Below are positions 8,977 to 15,658 of a stretch of 35,472 nt of DNA, in pieces (the first letter of the stretch is position 1; every line of letters starts with the position of its first letter). Where the stretch lies: the NCBI GenBank assembly GCA_910585915.1, contig CAJUGF010000011.1, positions 1-35,472 of the forward strand, in the 5' to 3' direction. Under the pieces are notes generated by a model that saw only the letters and a program-made list of their open reading frames with translations, was not told where the DNA came from and searched no databases. This DNA is from an uncultured Bacilli bacterium. GTDB lineage: Bacteria; Bacillota_I; Bacilli_A; RF39; UBA660. A program made the translations under genes and the position numbers.

Positions 8977-9732
8977 ATGAAACAGAGAAAAATATATCAA
9001 ACAATGAAAAAATTGCAGTTGGAATTTTATAAGATTCAATGTATGAATTGGATACCTAACAAAAGTAATGGAACTGGATCTGCTGGTAGAACTCTTGAAA
9101 TCTTGCTTAATAAGCCTGCAGATAAAAATATCTTACCAGACTATCATGGTATTGAACTAAAAACTCAAGTAGAAGGAAGTAAATATCCTTTACGTCTTTT
9201 TTCAATGGCTTTCGATAATAAACCTATGGAAATGAGACGACTTTTGAAAATTTGTGGATATCCAGATAAAAAAAAACCAAACTTTAAAGTTTTTCAAATT
9301 ACTGTTGGTGGTAAAACGAATACTTATGTTGGTTTTAGTCGATCTTATAAGCTAGTAGTAGATTATGCCCATAAGGTGGTAAGGCTATATATTTTTGATT
9401 CAAAGCAAATGGTAATTGATAATACAATGTCTTGGTCATTTTCTCAGTTACAATCTCGTTTGGAACATAAATTACTCTATATGGCTCATATTAAAGTAAA
9501 AAAATGGAATCTGCATGATAAAGTTTATTTTAAATTTGAAACTATCCAATTCTATCATTTACGAGATTTTGATATTTTTTTATATCTTATTGAGACTGGT
9601 ACAATTTCTGTGACTTTTAAATTAGGATATTATAAATCAGGAGACCATTATGGTGAAATCTATGATCATGGGACTACTTTTGAAATCAGAAGTAGCAATA
9701 TTGATGATTTATTTGAAAGAATCGATCTTTAA
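8977..9732 (+). CDS. MvaI/BcnI-family restriction endonuclease, solitary
   Basis: A 251-residue nuclease of the MvaI/BcnI group, related to MutH, whose members cut within short CC(N)GG-type sites. Seen: GTGSAGRTLE near residue 32, then PDYHGIELKT near 52, giving the D-(x)n-E-x-K catalytic set (D53, E58, K60). The Lys/Arg-rich C-terminal half would bind DNA. The start is uncertain between ATGs at 8977 and 9004; neither has a good Shine-Dalgarno. A TATAGT at 8963-8968 puts the transcript start close to the 8977 ATG. No methyltransferase gene is in the window. Tandem tRNA genes follow, a common insertion site for acquired genes. Confidence 0.8.
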   Translation: MKQRKIYQTMKKLQLEFYKIQCMNWIPNKSNGTGSAGRTLEILLNKPADKNILPDYHGIELKTQVEGSKYPLRLFSMAFDNKPMEMRRLLKICGYPDKKKPNFKVFQITVGGKTNTYVGFSRSYKLVVDYAHKVVRLYIFDSKQMVIDNTMSWSFSQLQSRLEHKLLYMAHIKVKKWNLHDKVYFKFETIQFYHLRDFDIFLYLIETGTISVTFKLGYYKSGDHYGEIYDHGTTFEIRSSNIDDLFERIDL

Positions 9733-9739
9733 GTATGTT

Positions 9740-9752
9740 CCAAGGGGTTGCA
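9740..9752 (+). repeat. 13-nt inverted copy of part of tRNA-Pro
   Basis: CCAAGGGGTTGCA just after the nuclease stop is the exact reverse complement of 9822-9834 inside the tRNA-Pro gene (3' anticodon stem, variable loop and start of the T stem). The copies are inverted, so they are not a simple att direct repeat. Confidence 0.75.
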
Positions 9753-9753
9753 A

Positions 9754-9779
9754 TAAAAAAATCCCATATTTATGAGATT
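9754..9779 (-). terminator. Terminator of the tRNA-Arg/tRNA-Pro operon
   Basis: Minus strand: AATCTCAT pairs with ATGGGATT (one U-G) across a 4-nt loop, then seven T. It sits 18 nt past the CCA end of tRNA-Pro. Confidence 0.8.
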
Positions 9780-9796
9780 CACTTTTTTCAAATAAA

Positions 9797-9873
9797 TGGT
9801 CGAGAAGACAGGATTTGAACCTGCAACCCCTTGGTCCCAAACCAAGTGCACTACCAAGTTGTGCTACTTCTCG
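9797..9873 (-). tRNA. tRNA-Pro (anticodon UGG)
   Basis: Acceptor stem CGAGAAG/CTTCTCG, discriminator A, encoded CCA, anticodon loop TTTGGGA, T loop TTCAAAT. Second gene of a two-tRNA operon behind tRNA-Arg. Confidence 0.95.
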
Positions 9874-9928
9874 ATTTCTATTATATTATATCATATTTTA
9901 TTGTGATATGTTACAAAAAATAAATAAA

Positions 9929-10005
9929 TGGTGCGTCCAGAGGGAGTCGAACCCCCAACCTTTAGATCCGTAGTCTAACGCTCTATCCAATTGAGCTATG
10001 GACGC
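9929..10005 (-). tRNA. tRNA-Arg (anticodon ACG)
   Basis: Acceptor stem GCGTCCA/TGGACGC, discriminator A, encoded CCA. The anticodon arm carries ACG (inosine at the wobble position once modified by TadA). First gene of the operon. Confidence 0.95.
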
Positions 10006-10026
10006 AGAAATTCAAAACGCAATATT

Positions 10027-10055
10027 ATTATAGTATACTCATTTTGAATTTGCAA
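10027..10055 (-). promoter_or_regulatory. Promoter of the tRNA-Arg/tRNA-Pro operon
   Basis: Minus strand: -35 TTGCAA at 10050-10055, 17-nt spacer, -10 TATAAT at 10027-10032, 21 nt before the tRNA-Arg 5' end. Confidence 0.8.
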
Positions 10056-10091
10056 GTTTTTCAGTTATTTTTAAAAGAATTTTGGCCATTT

Positions 10092-10646
10092 TTATTTTTT
10101 TGTAATTCCTGAGTCTTCTAGAAATTTAGTGAAATTATCATATGTGTTATACCCAATCATTCCATCCACCATTTTGCCATTTTTTATTACAGCCATCATT
10201 GGTGTTACTTTAAATTCTCCAAATTCTTTTGTTTCTCCATTACCAGTTACTTTTACATTTAATAATTTTGCCATTTCATTGTATGCACTTGAATTTGTCA
10301 CTGTGCTGGATGCAACATCCAAGTATACAGTTGTGTATCCATATGCTTGTTGTGCTTGTTGTAAAGTAGTTATCATTCTTTGACAATATTGACACTTTTC
10401 TTGCCCAATATATAAAACAAACTCATCTCCACTTTTTATTTTTGTTATAATTTCTGATGGACTTAAAGCTGTAAACATACTAGTATCATAAGTTGAAGAT
10501 TGCTTTGTTTCATTTGTATTTGTGTCGTTTCTTTCTGATCCATTTACTTTTGATATTACAATTATATGACAAATTAAGTTGATAACCAATAACAAAATAA
10601 TTATATAGAAGCACAGCATGAATTTTTTTTCTTGTTCTCTTTTCAA
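10092..10646 (-). CDS. Membrane-anchored thioredoxin-like protein
   Basis: 184 residues: a basic N-terminus, one membrane span near 10-33 (or an uncleaved signal), a Ser/Thr/Asn-rich linker, then a thioredoxin fold. The redox site is GQEKCQYCQRM (CxxC near residues 86-89) and the cis-Pro motif is KVTPMMAVI near 147. The domain should lie outside the membrane and act on disulfides of exported proteins; it resembles the bacteriocin-accessory/thioredoxin-like group. The start is TTG at 10644-10646, chosen because AGAGGGA lies about 10 nt upstream, while the ATG nine codons in has no ribosome binding site. Confidence 0.8.
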   Translation of the reverse strand: MKREQEKKFMLCFYIIILLLVINLICHIIVISKVNGSERNDTNTNETKQSSTYDTSMFTALSPSEIITKIKSGDEFVLYIGQEKCQYCQRMITTLQQAQQAYGYTTVYLDVASSTVTNSSAYNEMAKLLNVKVTGNGETKEFGEFKVTPMMAVIKNGKMVDGMIGYNTYDNFTKFLEDSGITKK

Positions 10647-10672
10647 AAATAAATTCCCTCTTTCTGATTGAT

Positions 10673-10701
10673 ATTATATCTCCCTTTTTATATTTTGACA
10701 A
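10673..10701 (-). promoter_or_regulatory. Promoter of the thioredoxin-like gene
   Basis: Minus strand: -35 TTGTCA at 10696-10701, 17-nt spacer, -10 TATAAT at 10673-10678. It starts just beyond the terminator of the preceding XRE operon. Confidence 0.78.
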
Positions 10702-10704
10702 ATT

Positions 10705-10731
10705 AAAAAGATCATTATTTTTTTGATCTTT
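10705..10731 (-). terminator. Terminator of the XRE regulator operon
   Basis: Minus strand: AAAGATCA pairs with TGATCTTT across a 9-nt loop containing the stop codon of the small gene, followed by a short T-rich stretch (TTAATTTG). Confidence 0.6.
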
Positions 10732-10936
10732 CTTGTATATTATTACGCATGGTTTGTATTAATTCTTCTTCATCTTTCATTTGTTCAATTCTTTTTATGG
10801 GTAAGTCTTCAATATGTAAAGCTCCATTCATCATTTTTATGTGAATTTCTCTTTTGTTTTTCTTTAACGTTGTTATTATTAATTCATCTTGTTCATCTAA
10901 TATTATCTTTTTTATATCTTCCCCTAATATTTTCAT
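10715..10936 (-). CDS. Small unrecognised protein downstream of an XRE regulator
   Basis: 73 residues with no family recognised. It starts with a predicted beta-rich part (ILDEQDELIITTLKK, REIHIKMMNGALHIEDLP) and ends in a charged helix. It has no membrane span or signal. Its ATG shares one base with the regulator's TAA stop (TAATG), so the two are coupled and probably act together. The end of the gene is folded into the terminator hairpin. Confidence 0.6.
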   Translation of the reverse strand: MKILGEDIKKIILDEQDELIITTLKKNKREIHIKMMNGALHIEDLPIKRIEQMKDEEELIQTMRNNIQERSKK

Positions 10937-11175
10937 TAATCTTCCCTCTCAATATTAATAAATAACTCATCGTCAAAGAAATCTTTTAAAGGAATTTCTA
11001 ATCCTTCACAAATTCGAATTATTGTAAGCATTTTTGGATTTTTTGATTTACCAGCAATCAAATTTTGTACAGTGCTTTGGGTCAAACAGCAAATGCTTGC
11101 TAATCTATTTACAGAAATATCCTTCTCATCACAAATTGATAATATTTTTACTGATACAGCCTTAGATAATTTCAC
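10936..11175 (-). CDS. XRE (Cro/CI-type) helix-turn-helix regulator
   Basis: 79 residues, essentially a single HTH_3 domain: ISVNRLASICCLTQSTVQNLIAGKSKNPKM holds the recognition helix, followed by TIIRICEGLEIPLKDFF, the usual end of this family. I start it at the GTG at 11173-11175 because AAAGGTGG lies 5 nt upstream; an in-frame TTG at 11202 would put that ribosome binding site inside the gene. An 18-bp palindrome lies 45 bp upstream and may be its operator. An extended -10 (TGATATACT, 11193-11201) would start RNA almost at the ribosome binding site. Confidence 0.85.
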   Translation of the reverse strand: MKLSKAVSVKILSICDEKDISVNRLASICCLTQSTVQNLIAGKSKNPKMLTIIRICEGLEIPLKDFFDDELFINIERED

Positions 11176-11219
11176 TTTGACCACCTTTAAAAAGTATATC
11201 AATTAAGTTGCAAAATCTA

Positions 11220-11237
11220 TTAACCATGGATGGTTAA
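11220..11237. promoter_or_regulatory. 18-bp palindrome, candidate operator
   Basis: TTAACCAT and ATGGTTAA are perfect 8-bp arms around GG, upstream of the XRE gene. Related half sites (TGGTTAA at 11376-11382, AACCAT at 11411-11416) recur within 200 bp. An autoregulatory XRE operator is the simplest reading. Confidence 0.5.
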
Positions 11238-12028
11238 ATTTGCTTTCATTGCTAAAAAAGATAACTTTTTTTCCTTTCTTATGGATATGATTATAGCCAT
11301 CTTTGTTAGCGCTTTTTGTCAGTTTGTGACACAAGTGTTTTTTTCTTTTTTATTGGAACATCATATGTTTTTAGGTGGTTAAATCATGGTATACTTATCA
11401 TAATTTTTTCAACCATTAAAAGTTTTTAACTATTTACAGATTTTCGTTACTTTTATTTTTTATTAATATATTAGTCAAAGATAAGCTTCAGCTTGGTTCA
11501 TTCTTAAATTATAATCGTTATGTCAAGCACTCTTTGAATTCTTATTACTTCTCAACTATAATCAGATATAAATAGTATAAATTCTCACTTTTATTTCAAA
11601 AGATTAAGATATTTTAATAATTTTTTGACTTATAATGACTGTTTTTTTTACGTCCAATCTATTAAGATATAAGCCATTTTTATAGTTCATTATAATCTTG
11701 TTTATATCTGATTATCTCATTTTTAATCATAATATTTTTGCTATGTAATGTACATTTTAGTATTTTGGTATCTTTTTAGAGATCCTCTAAAAACATTTTC
11801 TAAAGTTGCTGATTACTATTATATGAATGATATGTGCAAAATAAAATGATATTATTCATGCACAAAGGTATATTACGGATGGAGTTTATACGCATAAAGC
11901 TACAAAAACATTATATGAGCTATTTTGGTTCTTCATTAATTTTTCGTACAAAGAGTATCTAGCCCTTTGTAACCAACGGAGAGCGTTTTATAGACTTTCT
12001 TGGATTTTTTTAAAATTCAAAAAATCAT
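11238..12028. other. About 790 bp without a recognisable gene
   Basis: No frame with a credible start and ribosome binding site was found on either strand. Structures seen: a 15-nt perfect inverted repeat (ATAATCAGATATAAA at 11558-11572 and its complement at 11701-11715); a perfect 9-bp hairpin TTTTTAGAG/CTCTAAAAA at 11773-11793; and a locally less AT-rich island at about 11940-12000. The plus strand from 11848 to 12060 stays open without an ATG, so it could be the end of a decayed gene. A possible small RNA or remnant of an insertion cannot be excluded. Confidence 0.5.
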
Positions 12029-12054
12029 CAAAAAACCTCGATAATATCGAGGTT
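12029..12054 (-). terminator. Terminator of the five-tRNA operon
   Basis: Minus strand: perfect 9-bp stem AACCTCGAT/ATCGAGGTT with a 3-nt loop, then TTTTGATGATTTTTT. It is 14 nt past the tRNA-Lys CCA. Confidence 0.85.
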
Positions 12055-12068
12055 TCCTAACAAATTAA

Positions 12069-12144
12069 TGGTGGCTCGTTTGGGATTCGAACCCAAGACC
12101 CTTTGATTAAAAGTCAAATGCTCTACCGACTGAGCTAACGAACC
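12069..12144 (-). tRNA. tRNA-Lys (anticodon UUU)
   Basis: Acceptor GGTTCGT/ACGAGCC (one T-G pair), discriminator A, encoded CCA, anticodon loop CTTTTAA. Last gene of the five-tRNA operon. Confidence 0.95.
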
Positions 12145-12153
12145 AATTAAGAA

Positions 12154-12229
12154 TGGCTGCCCCGGATAGATTCGAACTATCGGAATGCAGGAGTCAAAGT
12201 CCTGTGCCTTACCGCTTGGCTACGGGGCA
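12154..12229 (-). tRNA. tRNA-Gln (anticodon UUG)
   Basis: Acceptor TGCCCCG/CGGGGCA, discriminator G, encoded CCA, anticodon loop CTTTGAC. Confidence 0.95.
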
Positions 12230-12236
12230 ATCTATG

Positions 12237-12320
12237 TGGTGGAGGAATGTGGATTTGAACCACAGAACCCGAAGGAACAGATTTACAGTCTGCCGCGTTT
12301 GACCACTTCGCTATTCCTCC
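12237..12320 (-). tRNA. tRNA-Tyr (anticodon GUA)
   Basis: 84 nt with the long variable arm expected of bacterial tRNA-Tyr. Acceptor GGAGGAA, discriminator A, encoded CCA, anticodon loop CTGTAAA. Confidence 0.95.
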
Positions 12321-12335
12321 ATTTTTATAAAAAAA

Positions 12336-12411
12336 TGGTGCCGACAGAGAGAATCGAACTCCCAACCTACTGATTACAAGTCAGTTGCGCTACCAATTAC
12401 GCTATGTCGGC
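12336..12411 (-). tRNA. tRNA-Thr (anticodon UGU)
   Basis: Acceptor GCCGACA/TGTCGGC, discriminator A, encoded CCA, anticodon loop CTTGTAA. Confidence 0.95.
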
Positions 12412-12421
12412 AAAAATAAAA

Positions 12422-12498
12422 TGGTGGGCGTTTACGGACTCGAACCGCAGACCCTCTGCTTGTAAGGCAGATGCTCTAACCAACTGAGCTAAACGCCC
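12422..12498 (-). tRNA. tRNA-Val (anticodon UAC)
   Basis: Acceptor GGGCGTT/AACGCCC, discriminator A, encoded CCA, anticodon loop CTTACAA. First gene of the operon, 18 nt after its -10. Confidence 0.95.
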
Positions 12499-12515
12499 GT
12501 CTTTCGACATAATCA

Positions 12516-12544
12516 ACTATATCAGAATAGTTGAAACATGTCAA
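12516..12544 (-). promoter_or_regulatory. Promoter of the five-tRNA operon
   Basis: Minus strand: consensus -35 TTGACA at 12539-12544, 17-nt spacer, -10 TATAGT at 12516-12521. Confidence 0.85.
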
Positions 12545-12565
12545 TAAGCTTTTCTTAATTTTATG

Positions 12566-12592
12566 AAAAAAAGAGATTATTATGCTCTTTTT
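12566..12592 (-). terminator. Terminator of the racemase/ligase/asparagine synthase operon
   Basis: Minus strand: AAAAAGAG pairs with CTCTTTTT across a 9-nt loop and continues into T. The stem starts in the last codons of the synthase gene. Confidence 0.75.
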
Positions 12593-14424
12593 GTATCAAT
12601 AAAATATACTTTATACCATATTAAGAAGGTGTAAATATTATATATTTTTCTTCCATTATTTTTTTTCTTATTATAATGTTCTTCTAATAAACGATTAATA
12701 ACATTTTTATCAAAAAATTCTTCAACATATTCTTTTGAAAAAATTTCCTTAACTTTGTTATAATATTTTTCTTCTAAAATCCATTTTGAAAATGGTACTG
12801 GAAATCCTAGTTTTCTTCTCTTAGCCCATTCTTCTGGAATTTTTTTATTTGCTATCTCTCTAAAAATTTTTTTTGTCTGTTTTTGATGAACTAAATATTT
12901 ATTTGGAATTGTTTTGGCTAAATTGAAGACGTTTATATCTAATAATGGTACACGTAGTTCCAGAGAATTTGCCATGGTCATTTTATCAGCTTTTAATAGA
13001 ATATCTTGAGGTAACCAAAAATGCATATCGATATACATTTTTTTTGTTAGCAATCTTTCTTTTTTTACTTTATTATAGACAGGTTTTAAAACATCACAAA
13101 TCATTTCATTATTTTTTAGATTGTCTGCAAGAATTTCATTTGCTTCCCATTCTTCCATTAAGGTTCCATGTCCAATGTATCTTTCTTCAAATGGTAATCC
13201 ATATTTAATTAGTGTATTTTGACCTGGAAAGTGAGGGAATAATTTCACAAAATTTCGAATACCCTTTCTTATGATTAAAGGTATACATGCATAAATTTTT
13301 AATATGGTCGGTTCATAATACTCGTTATATCCACCAAACATTTCATCTGACCCTTCTCCAGATAAAACCACTTTCACTTGATCACTAGCTAGTTTTGAAA
13401 GGTAATATAATGGTACCGCTGAGAGATTCGCTTCTGGCTCATCTGTATGATATTCAACTATGGGTAAGGCTTCAAAAAATTCGTCAGCTGAAATGAGTTT
13501 ACGATAATTTTTAATATGTAAAAGGTCAGATAATTCTTTTGCATATAGTGATTCATCAAAACCATTCACATTAAATCCAACGGAAAAGGTTTTGTCTGGT
13601 TTGGCAACACTGACAACATACGACGAATCTACTCCGCCAGATAAGTATGACCCTACTTCTACATCGCTATTCATTTGATGATACTTTATAGAATTCTCTA
13701 ATAATTCATTTAATTCTACTTTTATTTCTTCTTTTGCTTTTTTACATTTTGGATAGTTGACTTCAAAAAATGGTTTAATCTGTACTTGATTTTCTGAATA
13801 TTCAAAATAATGTCCTGGTTTCAGCTTATAAACGTTTTCAAAAAATGTTTCTTCATGCACTGAGTATTGAAAAATCAAAAACATTTTTAGTGCTTGCTTA
13901 TTCACTTTTTTTTCGAAATTAGGATGCCCTAGAAATGCTTTTATTTCTGAAGCAAAGAAAAACTCATGACCGTTATTATAATAATAAAATGGCTTGATTC
14001 CAAAATGATCTCTTGCTCCAAATATTTTTCCTTGGTTTTTATCGTATATTACAAATGCAAACATTCCTACTAATTTTTTTAGGAGTACTTCTATTCCCCA
14101 TTCTTCATATCCATGAAGCAAAACCTCTGTATCACATTTTGTTTTGAATGTATGTTTTCTTTCTAATTTTTTACGAAGTTCTTCATGGTTATATATTTCG
14201 CCATTGAATACTATTACTATTGTCTTATCTTCATTAAACATTGGCTGAGTCCCTAGCTTTATATCTACAATCGATAAGCGCCGATGTCCAAGGGCTAATT
14301 TATCATCTATATAATATCCTTCCCCATCTGGTCCACGATGCTTAATGTAATCGCACATTTCTTTTATAATCTTTTTTTTCTCATCTTTCTTCTTTTTGTC
14401 TATAAATCCAGCGATTCCACACAT
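12580..14424 (-). CDS. Asparagine synthase (glutamine-hydrolysing), AsnB/AsnH-like
   Basis: 614 residues from the ATG at 14422-14424. MCGIAGF places the catalytic Cys at position 2 of a class II glutaminase domain, and GGAGG lies 8 nt upstream. The C-terminal ATP-pyrophosphatase domain carries SYLSGGVDSSYVV, with a second conserved block VVLSGEGSDEMFGGY. AsnB-type proteins make free asparagine, but several (B. subtilis AsnB, L. lactis AsnH, C. glutamicum LtsA) instead amidate peptidoglycan precursors. The gene starts 2 nt after an ATP-grasp ligase that follows a racemase, so I favour cell-wall amidation of D-Asp or a similar group. Free asparagine synthesis remains possible. Confidence 0.88.
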   Translation of the reverse strand: MCGIAGFIDKKKKDEKKKIIKEMCDYIKHRGPDGEGYYIDDKLALGHRRLSIVDIKLGTQPMFNEDKTIVIVFNGEIYNHEELRKKLERKHTFKTKCDTEVLLHGYEEWGIEVLLKKLVGMFAFVIYDKNQGKIFGARDHFGIKPFYYYNNGHEFFFASEIKAFLGHPNFEKKVNKQALKMFLIFQYSVHEETFFENVYKLKPGHYFEYSENQVQIKPFFEVNYPKCKKAKEEIKVELNELLENSIKYHQMNSDVEVGSYLSGGVDSSYVVSVAKPDKTFSVGFNVNGFDESLYAKELSDLLHIKNYRKLISADEFFEALPIVEYHTDEPEANLSAVPLYYLSKLASDQVKVVLSGEGSDEMFGGYNEYYEPTILKIYACIPLIIRKGIRNFVKLFPHFPGQNTLIKYGLPFEERYIGHGTLMEEWEANEILADNLKNNEMICDVLKPVYNKVKKERLLTKKMYIDMHFWLPQDILLKADKMTMANSLELRVPLLDINVFNLAKTIPNKYLVHQKQTKKIFREIANKKIPEEWAKRRKLGFPVPFSKWILEEKYYNKVKEIFSKEYVEEFFDKNVINRLLEEHYNKKKNNGRKIYNIYTFLIWYKVYFIDTKRA

Positions 14425-14426
14425 TG

Positions 14427-15647
14427 TTATGACCTCCAATAACTATTTTTATATTCTTTATAATAATGGAATAATCTTTTTCTTAACATTAAAAAGCGCT
14501 TCCAATTTTTATCTTTGTTATAGATCATCGGTGATACTTTCTTTTTTTTCTTCCAAAGATATAGTGCTTTTTGTTTGAATTCTTTATTTTTTATATATTT
14601 TTTTATGATTCCTTTTGGAACAAAAGTTAATAAAATTTGCTCTTTTAATATTTTTTCTGGCAATTCATTTTGATATATTACATCTTCTACTAGTGTTTTA
14701 ACTAGATTAGCTCCTAAGGCTGTTATGTAATAACTACATCTTCCTTGGCGAGCATTAATTTCTAACACTTTGAATGTGTTGGTTTTTTTGTCATATTTCA
14801 TATCTACTTCTGCAAATCCATGATAATGAATGCTCTCCATAAATTTTGTTATTTTTTTCATCATTTTGGTAGTATCACCATTTGTAGTGTTAAATCCATT
14901 AATTAATACTGCCGCATTTCCTACCATAGTTTTTGTTTGTTCTTGTAATCCAATTTGAGCAAATGATAATACTTTTACTTTTCCATTTCGATCAACATAC
15001 ACTACGGCATCAAATAGATTTGAATCATCACCTTCAATGAACTCTTGGATGATTAGTTTATCTACGTATCCAGCCTCTTTAATTCGTTTGATCACACTTT
15101 TTAATTCTTCTTCGTTTTCAATTTTGTATATTTTATTTTTTCCTTCAAAAGATAAATGATTGTAACTAACAACATTAGCAGGTTTTAATACTATAGGATA
15201 TTCTATAGTATTTGGTAGTAAAGTATTTTTTTTACAATCAAAATAGTAAGTTTCAGGAAAATCTAATTCACTTCTTTTATATGTTTTATAGAATATTTCT
15301 TTGTTTGTCAGAGTTTTAAGCACTTCTATTGATGGATAGGCATATAGTAAATTTGTTTTCAATACTTCTTGATTTCTCATAATGTATTCTGCGTAAGTTT
15401 CATTTGTACTTATTATTAATACTTTTCGTTCTTTTCGTTCTTCTGCAAAGTTATTGATTATTTCTACAAATATTTTTTCATTCCACAGATTTTTTTCATA
15501 TTGAATTTGTAAAATGTCAGAATATTTTGTAAATGCTAAGCGATCTTTTCCTATTAAATACGCTTTTTTGTTATAGGCTTCATGCACACATCGTGCCATA
15601 TAATAGGCATTAGCATCACTACCTAAAATTAGAATATCAAATTCCAT
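14427..15647 (-). CDS. ATP-grasp carboxylate-amine ligase, D-aspartate ligase-like
   Basis: 406 residues. An N-terminal Rossmann-like part (MEFDILILGSDANAYYMARC) is followed by an ATP-grasp fold: YPIVLKPANV carries the ATP-binding Lys near 158, LIIQEFIEGDDSN the linker strand, and VLEINARQGRCSYYIT the Mg-binding Glu/Asn. This last motif resembles that of D-aspartate ligases (Aslfm/AslA), which attach D-Asp to the lysine side chain of cell-wall precursors. The Lys/Arg-rich C-terminus may contact membrane or wall polymer. AAGGTGA lies 5 nt before the ATG; 11 nt separate it from the racemase and 2 nt from the synthase. Substrate assignment is inference. Confidence 0.75.
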   Translation of the reverse strand: MEFDILILGSDANAYYMARCVHEAYNKKAYLIGKDRLAFTKYSDILQIQYEKNLWNEKIFVEIINNFAEERKERKVLIISTNETYAEYIMRNQEVLKTNLLYAYPSIEVLKTLTNKEIFYKTYKRSELDFPETYYFDCKKNTLLPNTIEYPIVLKPANVVSYNHLSFEGKNKIYKIENEEELKSVIKRIKEAGYVDKLIIQEFIEGDDSNLFDAVVYVDRNGKVKVLSFAQIGLQEQTKTMVGNAAVLINGFNTTNGDTTKMMKKITKFMESIHYHGFAEVDMKYDKKTNTFKVLEINARQGRCSYYITALGANLVKTLVEDVIYQNELPEKILKEQILLTFVPKGIIKKYIKNKEFKQKALYLWKKKKKVSPMIYNKDKNWKRFLMLRKRLFHYYKEYKNSYWRS

Positions 15648-15658
15648 TCTATCACCTT

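Noticed and set aside
9740..9834. Phage or island attachment site at tRNA-Pro
   Set aside because: The two copies are inverted, not direct, and no integrase is present; kept only as an unexplained repeat.
10936..11175. XRE protein as the controller protein of the MvaI-like nuclease
   Set aside because: It is more than 1 kb away, separated by tRNA and thioredoxin genes with their own promoters, and no C-box pair precedes the nuclease gene.
11281..11382. Small hydrophobic ORF (about 33 codons, starting ATGGATATG) as a second toxin peptide
   Set aside because: There is no ribosome binding site (preceded by TCCTTTCTT), no clear promoter, and it ends inside the repeated half site.
11641..12060. 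T-box or other known riboswitch upstream of a gene
   Set aside because: No T-box consensus or recognisable aptamer was found, and the flanking genes point away or are tRNAs with their own promoter.
12177..12373. Open frames of about 62 codons on both strands
   Set aside because: They run across tRNA-Gln, tRNA-Tyr and part of tRNA-Thr and are read-through of tRNA sequence, not genes.
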